Source: a virus. From it: 63,720 nt of DNA. Each line of letters opens with the position of its first letter. Position 1 is the first letter of the stretch. Of this stretch, positions 1-7,800 are shown in pieces. A model generated the notes under the pieces. That model was not told the origin of the DNA. It did no database searches and worked only from the letters and a program-made list of their open reading frames with translations. The stretch lies in the IMG/VR virus record IMGVR_UViG_3300042562_000446, positions 1 to 63,720 of that record. One strand, 5' to 3'. A program made the position numbers and the translations under genes.

Positions 1-1159
1 TTTTTTCAGAACCCTTAGCTGGTCCAGTTGCTGTTGATATTGAACCACTAGCAGCCACAGGAGTAGGAGCAGCAGCCGCAGGAGCAGCAGCCGCAGGAGC
101 AGCAGCCGCAGGAGCAGCAGCCGCAGGAGCAGCAGCCGCAGGAGCAGCAGCCGCAGGAGCAGCAGCCGCAGGAGTAGGAGCAGCGGCAGCAGCCGTAGTA
201 GTAGAAGCAGCAGAAACTGTAGGAGCAGCAGCCGCAGGAGTAGGAGCAGCAGCCGCAGAGACTGGATTTCCCTTCACAGCCTGAGCAGGATATTCATTAG
301 TGACAACAGGTGGTGTTGGGGGATTTGAAGACACAGGAGACGTAGAGCTGGATTCATCTTTCTGTGCTTGTGAAAATAAAGACATTCCCATTTTTTTTGC
401 AGATTTCAACGCATCAGTTAATGGATTTAATTTATCACCAATTGTTCCAAAATTTTTTGCTGCGGCTTTTACTGCTGGTTTGGCCGCTTTAACAACGCTC
501 ATCAATCCAGATATTATATTTTTACCAATACCATATTCCGGTATTTTTAATGTATATTCGTTGTTCTTCGTCTTTATAATCTTATTAGTAATCTGATTTG
601 TTAATGATAGATCTACTAACTTCTTTACATCTGTTTTTGGTAAAGATATAAGCTTATTACCACCAGACATAACTCTAGGAGTATCGGTTGGTTTTAAATA
701 CGAATATGGAATTACAGAATTTGATTTTTCATGAGGAGATATAAGCTTATTACCACCAGACATAACTCTAGGAGTATCGGTTGGTTTTAAATACGAATAT
801 GGAATTACAGAATCTGATCCTCCAGAAAGAGTTCTTACGATAGTTTCTGGACCATCACCCTTTACTTCTCCAGTTAAAGCTGCTTCTTTCTTATTGCCAG
901 ACCTCAATATAGTTACAATCGGAGATTTTGCAAAACCACCAGAAACTTTAGCAGTTGGATCATATTTTGCAGCAAGCTTGGCAATACCTGTATTATCTTC
1001 TTCTGAAATCCGATCAATACTAGGTAAAATCTCTACCATTGGCTTACCCACAGCTTCTGTGCTAGGTTCGCCGAAAAACTTGTTCATGAATGGAAGTTTT
1101 AGTACAGATTTGTACTTCTTGATGAATTTTTTTATGTTCTTGGTATGTTCTGGTTTCAT
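1..1159 (-). CDS. Repeat-rich Ala/Pro structural protein (partial, runs off left edge)
   Basis: This minus-strand frame opens with ATG at 1159 and stays open for 386 codons to the window edge, so the C-terminus is missing. The N-terminal ~25 residues are Lys-rich. Residues ~115-175 hold a near-perfect tandem copy of a 31-residue unit (SVIPYSYLKPTDTPRVMSGG and flank). Around residues 225-255 lies an Ala/Lys-rich helix, followed by a Ser/Thr/Pro linker and then at least seven perfect AAAAP pentapeptides. The start lies 3 bases after the stop of the frameshifted gp26-like product, so the two are probably translated together. I do not recognise the family. By position, directly behind a tail-chaperone-like frameshift gene, it could be a tape-measure or hub-associated protein, but that is inference. 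The plus-strand frames over it are shadows. Confidence 0.75.
   Translation of the reverse strand, partial: MKPEHTKNIKKFIKKYKSVLKLPFMNKFFGEPSTEAVGKPMVEILPSIDRISEEDNTGIAKLAAKYDPTAKVSGGFAKSPIVTILRSGNKKEAALTGEVKGDGPETIVRTLSGGSDSVIPYSYLKPTDTPRVMSGGNKLISPHEKSNSVIPYSYLKPTDTPRVMSGGNKLISLPKTDVKKLVDLSLTNQITNKIIKTKNNEYTLKIPEYGIGKNIISGLMSVVKAAKPAVKAAAKNFGTIGDKLNPLTDALKSAKKMGMSLFSQAQKDESSSTSPVSSNPPTPPVVTNEYPAQAVKGNPVSAAAAPTPAAAAPTVSAASTTTAAAAAPTPAAAAPAAAAPAAAAPAAAAPAAAAPAAAAPAAAAPTPVAASGSISTATGPAKGSEK
66..170 (-). repeat. 15-bp tandem repeat, seven perfect units
   Basis: Seven identical copies of a 15-base unit (plus strand ggagcagcagccgca) lie head to tail, and degenerate copies continue to about 270. 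In the minus-strand gene each unit encodes AAAAP. The period is a multiple of three, so copy-number change keeps the frame. Perfect DNA identity, not just protein identity, points to recent slippage expansion. Confidence 0.95.
645..813 (-). repeat. 76-bp direct repeat with 93-bp period
   Basis: Bases 645-720 and 738-813 are identical over 76 bases. The 93-base period equals 31 codons, so the protein gains one complete extra unit with no frame change. The 17 bases between the copies differ. This is a recent in-frame duplication inside the Ala/Pro-rich protein. Confidence 0.95.
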
Positions 1160-1162
1160 GGG

Positions 1163-2049
1163 TTATTTTCTCATAGCTTCATTTTGTTTTTCGATATAAT
1201 CTTTCATCATATCCATAAAGATATTTCGTTCCCACGGCAGCATTCTTTCAACCCCATCAATCGGTAACTTGTGTTCAAATATCAATTGAAAGTTTAACTG
1301 CAAAATAACACTCAGAGATGCATAACCAAGAATAATTCTAAAAAATCGGTAAATCCTCGCAATATAATTGACCGTTTTACCTTATCAGATGTCACATAAT
1401 CTATTGATACTTCTATTGTTGGAATATTTTTTATAAAATTCAACAGTATTGAGAATTGTTTTGCAGTTAACGACTCAACAAACTGAAGAACTTCTGTGTG
1501 TGGTAGATCTTTTGTGTAATAAATCTCGTCACTTGAATGAATTTCAGAGATACACAGAGCCAATAACTCTAAAACACCATCTTCTTCCTGTTTAACTTCA
1601 TACTTATTGAGAGTCAAGTATGTTTGCATTGTTGGTTGCTGTAGAACTACAGAAATATTTGAATCAATTCGTAGTTTGCTTTCCGATTTCTTGCTAGTGA
1701 TTTTTACTTTTTGCAAATCCATCGTAGTCTGCACCACTTCTTTGGTTACTGGACAGGTGATGTTGCAAACAACAGACTCTCCTACAGATTTTTCTCTAAT
1801 TTTTATAAAAAGATACTCCAAATCACAAAATGGCAAGTTTTTGCAATCGTCATTTGGTAGATTTGTCGTGCAATTATTGATGACATTTCGTATTGTCATC
1901 ATTAAGTCTTCAAATCCTGCAGTTTCCTTAGAAATCATCAAACTTTTTTCTTCACGGACTACAAATGGACGATATGTCACTCTTGTCTGAGAAAATGGTA
2001 AAATCTGAGTGTACTTTGGGGTATTTTCAATCAATAATTCTTTTAACAT
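1163..2049 (-). CDS. 26: gp26-like baseplate/tail assembly protein, -1 frameshift product (295 aa)
   Basis: The zero-frame ORF starts at 2049 and stops at 1312 (245 aa, ending ...FLVMHL). The sequence reads GAT TTT TTA at codons 235-237, a T_TTT_TTA slippery heptamer at 1345-1339. Slipping back one base after codon 237 gives 58 more residues to a stop at 1163. This extension contains LPIDGVERMLPWERNIF and an amphipathic helical tail, which resembles the C-terminus of T4-type gp26/gp51 baseplate-hub assembly proteins (pattern ...LxxxExMxPWExxIY...). The protein would therefore be whole only by frameshift, like lambda G/GT tail chaperones. The shorter 245-residue form would be made as well. A one-base assembly error in the T6 run would also explain the sequence. 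The family call is moderate; the frame relationship is seen directly. Confidence 0.65.
1339..1345 (-). promoter_or_regulatory. Candidate -1 ribosomal frameshift site (U UUU UUA)
   Basis: The minus strand reads T TTT TTA in the correct zero-frame phase for tandem -1 slippage, the same heptamer as in HIV-1 gag-pol. The zero frame stops 24 bases further on (TGA at 1314-1312), while the -1 frame stays open for 58 codons with family-like sequence. I saw no strong stem-loop or pseudoknot directly downstream. Confidence 0.6.
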
Positions 2050-2063
2050 AAGCTAATTCACTT

Positions 2064-2660
2064 TCAATCTGAGGTTTTTTGTTCTTTTTGTACTTTATAG
2101 TAACGATAAATCATATTAACACTAAATTTTAACACATTGTTGAATCCGTTTAATGATTCAAATTGAGTTGGGACAATTTCCATTGGTATGCAGCCATATA
2201 ATTCATATTTGAGTGGTGTTGTATCTATGTTGTTAGCAATAGATATTGCTTCTATTTCCACTTTTCCAATAACATCTTCATAAAATCTAACTCTATTGTT
2301 GAATACTGGTACTGGATCAATTATACCACCAGATTTTGCAAATATAGAAGATTGCCAGTCTTCGAAGTAACGTCTGCTTGCCCAAGATTCTTCTATCATA
2401 AATTCTAGGAGATTTCCTGAGTATTCAATGCCATATGGAATTGGAATTATCGAAGCAGATCCAGATAATACATCTTGGTATATTTTAATCTTAGCAGTGG
2501 GAACCTGAGCAAGTCCACATAAAAATATGTGCGGTTCATCTATCTGTTCTCCATTTCTTTGTATTGACACTCTAAAACGAGAGGCATGCTGTAGCCCATT
2601 ATTTTTGCTGATATATTCCATCAATCCCGCTGGAGTTCCGTCATGTAGGGGACTAGCCAT
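2064..2660 (-). CDS. Tail-tube-fold protein (gp19/gp54-like)
   Basis: 198 residues. The opening MEYISKNNGLQHASRFRV, the PIPYGIEYSGN segment, the 'FEDWQSSIF' helix and the final 'LKFSVNMIYRYYKV' strand follow the layout of T4-type tail tube (gp19) and tube-initiator (gp54) proteins: N-terminal strand, central loop with IPIPYG, and C-terminal beta strand. A separate canonical tube gene lies at 41644, so this paralogue more likely acts at the baseplate as tube initiator (gp54 role). It starts right after the gp4 stop and ends 14 bases before the gp26-like start, within one minus-strand operon. An AAAGGAAAG Shine-Dalgarno precedes the ATG. The gp54 role is inference from family and position. Confidence 0.6.
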   Translation of the reverse strand: MASPLHDGTPAGLMEYISKNNGLQHASRFRVSIQRNGEQIDEPHIFLCGLAQVPTAKIKIYQDVLSGSASIIPIPYGIEYSGNLLEFMIEESWASRRYFEDWQSSIFAKSGGIIDPVPVFNNRVRFYEDVIGKVEIEAISIANNIDTTPLKYELYGCIPMEIVPTQFESLNGFNNVLKFSVNMIYRYYKVQKEQKTSD

Positions 2661-3101
2661 TTATTTCTTTCCTTTGAATAAGTCTTTTTCCGTCAAAACC
2701 ACAAATTTCCACCCATTCGCATGACATAATTTTTTTGCTGATTCCCACTTAGACTTATTTATCTGAAATTGCACAGTCTCTGTGAGGAATGTTTTTTTAC
2801 TCTTTTTTCCTCTTATTGGTTCTTCTGTTTGCTTTGCTGGTTTAATTTCAACTACCAGAGTTTCTACCATATTGTTCTTTTTCATCTCAAACAGGAAATC
2901 TGGATAATATCTGTGTATTTTGTCATCAATGGGGGAAACATAGGGAATAACCAATTCTTCACTAGACCATCTCAAAATATTTTGGTTTTCGTCTAAATAT
3001 TTACAGAAAGTTCTTTCCCAAAGTGATCTACATATGATGTTGGCAGAATTGCCAATATATTTTTGTGGGTTTTTGGGATTAAACTTACTCTTATAAGGCA
3101 T
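2661..3101 (-). CDS. 4: Head completion protein gp4 (nuclease-like)
   Basis: 146 residues, from the ATG at 3101 (MPYKSKFNPKNPQKYIG). The longer in-frame start at 3167 would run into the opposite-strand gene and adds a non-conserved tail. The residues RSLWERTF, a DxxxxILRWSSEE stretch, YPDFLFEM (Asp of the nuclease core) and VVEIKPAKQT (E-x-K) follow the T4 gp4 / TnsA-like endonuclease pattern. T4 gp4 (also called gp50/65) completes the filled head before tail joining. It is first in the minus-strand operon, and its start codon lies only 9 bases from the divergent gp48 start. Confidence 0.85.
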   Translation of the reverse strand: MPYKSKFNPKNPQKYIGNSANIICRSLWERTFCKYLDENQNILRWSSEELVIPYVSPIDDKIHRYYPDFLFEMKKNNMVETLVVEIKPAKQTEEPIRGKKSKKTFLTETVQFQINKSKWESAKKLCHANGWKFVVLTEKDLFKGKK

Positions 3102-3110
3102 AAATTTTAA

Positions 3111-3929
3111 ATGGCTATACAGTTTCCAGATCCAAATTCGTCTGATATTGCTATTTATGACAAACAAGTTGCTGCTTGGGTAAGATTTAGGTGTACTTCA
3201 TTTAATACTCTAGCAAAATACCGAGTTAATTTCGAAGAATCTAAAGATCCTAACGATAACTATATCCTCCCTCTTCAAAGATATGCTGCACCAAACGTAG
3301 CAAGTTATGAAGATGCTGAACCAAGCAAAAGTGATATGATATTCGGTGGAATACGAGATGCTTTAACTGGAGATTTTCAAAAAATAAGAAGTATAGGTTC
3401 TAGTTTGGGTGGGAATATTATAGCTGATACAATAGCTGGAGCTATGGGTGAGGGCATGGTACAAACTTCATTGAGTGATCTTGGTTTCAAAAACACAGCA
3501 AAACGTGTACACAGTTTTGGATTTAGTTTATATGCAAAAAATGCTAAAGATGCAATAAATTTAGATACAATAGCAAATGGATTCCAAACCAGATTATATC
3601 CTTTTCTTTTCTCGGACGTTCAGACAAAACCACCACCGATGTGGGATATTAAAATTGTTCCTAATGGTGGAAAAGGAAACTCTAAAGTGCTTAGTAATAA
3701 TATAGGATTATCTGTTTTAAGTAATGTGTCTATAAATCGATTAGATAAACTTGGTCCAGTTTTAACAACCAATGATTACTTTTTGGGATTAGATATCACT
3801 GTATCTTTTACCGAAATAGAACCATCAATGAGAACATGGTCATTGATGGAAGGTTCTGATCACGAAAGTATCGTAAGTCGAAGTAGAGCATCATATACTA
3901 GCGGTGGTAAACCCAACAAAGAACTATAA
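3111..3929 (+). CDS. 48: Baseplate tail tube cap gp48
   Basis: 272 residues, starting MAIQFPDPNSSD. The layout fits T4-type gp48, the protein that caps the central baseplate and seeds the tail tube: short N-terminus, a Gly-rich middle (IADTIAGAMGEG, residues ~105-118), then a tube-like beta domain with KRVHSFGFSLYAKN, RLYPFLFSDVQ and a final LDITVSFTEIEP strand. T4 gp48 is longer (364 aa). The stop overlaps the next start (TAATG at 3927-3931), so gp53 is translationally coupled. The call rests on motif pattern and position beside gp53. Confidence 0.65.
   Translation: MAIQFPDPNSSDIAIYDKQVAAWVRFRCTSFNTLAKYRVNFEESKDPNDNYILPLQRYAAPNVASYEDAEPSKSDMIFGGIRDALTGDFQKIRSIGSSLGGNIIADTIAGAMGEGMVQTSLSDLGFKNTAKRVHSFGFSLYAKNAKDAINLDTIANGFQTRLYPFLFSDVQTKPPPMWDIKIVPNGGKGNSKVLSNNIGLSVLSNVSINRLDKLGPVLTTNDYFLGLDITVSFTEIEPSMRTWSLMEGSDHESIVSRSRASYTSGGKPNKEL
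3152..3159 (-). promoter_or_regulatory. Late-promoter-like box CATAAATA facing gp4
   Basis: On the minus strand bases 3159-3152 read CATAAATA, one mismatch from the T4 late consensus TATAAATA. It lies inside the gp48 coding region, antisense, about 50 bases before the gp4 start. This is the only visible room for a promoter of the minus-strand operon, because the two divergent start codons are 9 bases apart. Confidence 0.45.
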
Positions 3930-4870
3930 TGACATATTTTGAAAAATTACCTACCATAATATACCCGTTTTCTACTGGAGAACGCTCTGTGATTGACATT
4001 TTTTCTAGAATTGCAATCAAACCATCTTTTTTTGCAAATACTAGTTTCTACACAACACAGCAATTTGAAACCGTTTTAAGACCAGATCAGTTATCATACG
4101 AAATCTATAAAGAATTTAAATACTACTGGTTATTGTTATTAGTAAATAAAATATATGATGTTAACAGAGACTGGCCAATTCAACAAGAAGCATTTGGATC
4201 TGCATTAGAAAAACTACAGAATAAAAAAGTATATTACATTTATGAAAATGTAGAAATAGTACCAAATGATATCTTATACTTCTCAGAGAACTCATATGGT
4301 GTTATTGAGTCGTGGGATCCTTTCTATAAAGAAATCGTAATTAAAGAAAATTACGATTTACCAATTGTTAATGCATTCACTGCTAATCAAGTGTGGCCTA
4401 CTGCTGAAATACGCAGAATAACTTCTGCTTCTAGTGGTAGTTTCATCAAATTAACTAATTATTGTGATCCATTAACAACATCAACAACCACAATTAATAT
4501 TATTGGATATTCTCCATTTTTACAAGCACCAGCGCAGTTTATAGATGGATCAAATAGAGCAGTGAATCCTTTTACTAAAACAACTGGAGAAGCCGATGGA
4601 ACTCCGATTCTTGGTACATTGATAATGGATACTTGTAATGAAGATGACAAAACATCATTTCAATTAACAATACTAAGTAGAATTATAAACAATTTAGCGG
4701 TAACAGGTATTAGAGTTAAGAATAAAGAAGATGTGTTTATTTCAGAATATTACAACAAGATTAAATTGAATATTATAAACTCAGAAACTGTCCCATTTGT
4801 GATAAATAAAGCTAATATCTTACTTGGAGATACAATAGAGACAGCTAATACCTTAATGAGAATTGATTAA
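3929..4870 (+). CDS. 53: Baseplate wedge gp53 with C-terminal extension
   Basis: 313 residues. The first ~100 match the gp53 wedge family: FSTGERSVIDIFSRIAIKPS, then LRPDQLSYEIYKEFKYYWLL, a Tyr/Leu-rich helix and VNKIYDVNRDWP. T4 gp53 has 196 residues and joins baseplate wedges into the hexagonal dome. Here about 110 extra residues follow, with a Ser/Thr-rich stretch near residues 165-230 and a beta-like end. The ATG overlaps the gp48 stop, and the next gene starts 2 bases after the stop. Confidence 0.8.
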   Translation: MTYFEKLPTIIYPFSTGERSVIDIFSRIAIKPSFFANTSFYTTQQFETVLRPDQLSYEIYKEFKYYWLLLLVNKIYDVNRDWPIQQEAFGSALEKLQNKKVYYIYENVEIVPNDILYFSENSYGVIESWDPFYKEIVIKENYDLPIVNAFTANQVWPTAEIRRITSASSGSFIKLTNYCDPLTTSTTTINIIGYSPFLQAPAQFIDGSNRAVNPFTKTTGEADGTPILGTLIMDTCNEDDKTSFQLTILSRIINNLAVTGIRVKNKEDVFISEYYNKIKLNIINSETVPFVINKANILLGDTIETANTLMRID

Positions 4871-4872
4871 TT

Positions 4873-7800
4873 ATGGCAAATATTACTGATATAACACCAC
4901 AGATATCTAATTTACTGATACACGAAATAACAATAATAGGAAAATCTGGCGAAATATACAAAATTTGGCCAAATTTAAATGTATTTTCTTTTGTGTCGTT
5001 ATCAATAACAGAAGGAATGTTTGAAGCTTCTGTTTCTGGTCAATTAACAATACGAGATCTTAGCTCAACAGCAGAACAGATAAATTTTAGTGGTTTTGAA
5101 GATTTAATTATTAGAGTTGAAAACCCAGACATTAGTAAATCGTATAAATCTTTACGGTTTAAAATCTATAATGTTCAAGCTGAATCAGATCAAGCAGATT
5201 CTAATAAATATGATCCAGATACTCATATTACTAAGAATGCTTTAATTGTTCAGTTTTTATCATATGAACATTATTTATTAAATCATCGAGATTTTTCTGA
5301 ATTAGCTGGATCAACTGGATCTGATATTATTACTACAATAGCTAGCAGTAGCAACGATGTTTTTAAAAGAGCATTAGATAAATTTGCAAGAGAAGCAATT
5401 AAGATGAGTAGAAATGCACTCATAGCAGCAGGTTATGCATCCGGTCTAAACGCTGCAAGCCGAGGAGCTGTAGGCACAATAATTGCTGCACTTAATAAAA
5501 AACTTAATTCTAAGCCAAAACCTATAGGTTTAGTCAATTTAATAGAAAGCAAGTTTTTTAAAACTGGCAGATCTATGCAGGGTACTACTCAAAAAAGTAT
5601 GTTTATCGAACCAACAAAAAATTGGATTTGGTATAAACAAAACCAATTGATGTACCCTTGGAGTAAATTAAATAGACCAATTAAACCACTTCAACTTATG
5701 CAGTATTTGGCAGAATATGCAGTAGCTGAAAGCAATCCATATGTTTGTAATTTTCTGTTTTGGCAAGATTTAGATAGGTGGAATTTTAGAAGTATTGAAT
5801 CGCTGTTGCAGGAAGAACAGAAGTATAGGGAATACTCAATTACTGTAAATCAAATATTACAGCTTGGTTATATCATTGATTTGAGAATCTTAAATGAATC
5901 CAATTCTCTGAGATTATTTGAGGCAAATGCTCTAGCTGCAAAATATCAATTAGTTGAACCAGCATGGAATGAACCATATAGAAAATATTTAGATTATAAT
6001 GAATCACATACTATAACAGAAATTAAATATGACTATTTTAAGGATTATAATAAATGGTCTAAAGTTGAAAGATATCCACTTATACCTTCTGATGTGTCTA
6101 CGGTTCCTACTGTAGTTAATGTGGTACAAGACAATATATCTGGTTATTTTTCTCCAAATTATAGCAACAAAGAGAAATCAGTTAGTTGGGAGCATCATGG
6201 ATATACTCATGGAAATCGTGATAGCTCCATCACATGGCAACCAATGTTTGATCAGATTGAATTAAGCGGAGCAACATGCTCTATAATTCAAAGAGAAATC
6301 AAGAACAAAATTAAAGATAAAAAAGTTGAATATGCTCAGAAGAAAAACTTAAAAGAAAAGTGGAAAGTATATCGATATAGTATTTGCTGTGATTATACTG
6401 TTTTAGACGAAGATCAAGAGGCTGCTATACTCACCGATGAATATAAAGTTGTTTCTGCTGGTGGCTTTAGTGATTTAGTTAATTATAAAAGATCTGGATT
6501 TACAGCTGGACTTACAGCTGGGTTTACATTAGAAACTGACGAAGTTCCAACATTCCCAAACGGATTAACACTAAGTTATGACTTTGGAATAACTGGACCA
6601 TTCAGTAAAACAATTGGTGAATTGATGTATCTGAGAGAAACTCCAGATATACAAACAAAATACTTATATGATTTAGAAGTGAAACGCATAGACATAGCAG
6701 AAGATGTTATAAGGAATTCAATAACGAGATTAGAAACTGGTAAATCCATTGTTGAAAGTTATCCACTCTGTAGTGAAATACTAGAACCGACAACTGGCCG
6801 TCCACTATCTGATTACTATTGTGATGAATCTTCCGGGGGTGGTACAGGATTTGTAGCCAATTGTTTTTGCACGAATGAAGAAAAACAAACTTTTATAAAA
6901 AGTACATACACAGATCCAATTACTAACCGTAAGGAACTATTAGCTTCTCCATATTTTAATAATATGAGAAACATAATAGAGATAGAAAAAACAAGGTTTG
7001 CAACTGTATATGAAGAATACACAAAAAGAAAAGCATTCTTTGTTTCTAAAGAAGTAGGGTTTACTGCAAATTCTGCTCCATTGAATCTGTTTAATGTTAA
7101 AAGCATTACTCGTATTCCTATTCGTGGTAGTAAGTATGAAAAATTAGCACACAAAGAAGTTCTTAAACAATTACTATATGGATTATCAGGTGCCACTGCT
7201 AATTTGGGATTATCAGGTGTCACTGCTAATTTTAAGGGGTTTTCTGCTGGTGTGACTTCGTATTACCCTTATGATATATTTTATGATAATGATAAATCTA
7301 TAAATCCTAAAATTAAACATCCATATTATGATTCTGGATATAATTTTGATTTAGGAGCTGGAGCCAATGCTTTCTTCTCTTCATTTGATCCAGCTGGTGG
7401 GCCAGACTCAGGTGCAGCAGGAAATCCAACAGGAGTGTTTGAATACTTTATAGCATTCCAAGCAAAGGTAAAAAGAGTAACAAATACGTTGCAACACATA
7501 GCAGTTTATGATCCAGGTATCGATGGTAACGGCCCCGGCAATGATGGCGGAGTTGACGAATTCGGCACCGATGGCGTTGACATCCCCCCCAGTTTTACAT
7601 GTGAACCTCGAAGACAAATTACAACAATAGAAGAGAATAAAAATTTCACACAAAAAGATATTTTAGTAGAAAATTTAGAACAAAATAAATTAATAAAAAA
7701 TATATTAGTTAATGAAGTTTCTGGTATCAATTTAACATCAGACAGATATTCTAGCACCAATGTTGAATACATTGGTAATAATACAGTAGTTGTAACTTTA

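Noticed and set aside
66-270. Tandem repeats considered as a CRISPR array
   Set aside because: Units are 15 bases with no spacers and encode AAAAP in frame; this is a coding repeat.
300-1199. Plus-strand open frames at 300-596 and 894-1199
   Set aside because: They lie antisense to a continuous 386-codon minus-strand frame with a coherent protein and repeat structure; no family pattern in the plus frames.
2661-3167. Longer gp4 start at 3167
   Set aside because: The added 22 residues have no conserved pattern and overlap the divergent gp48 gene; MPYKSKF at 3101 matches the family start.
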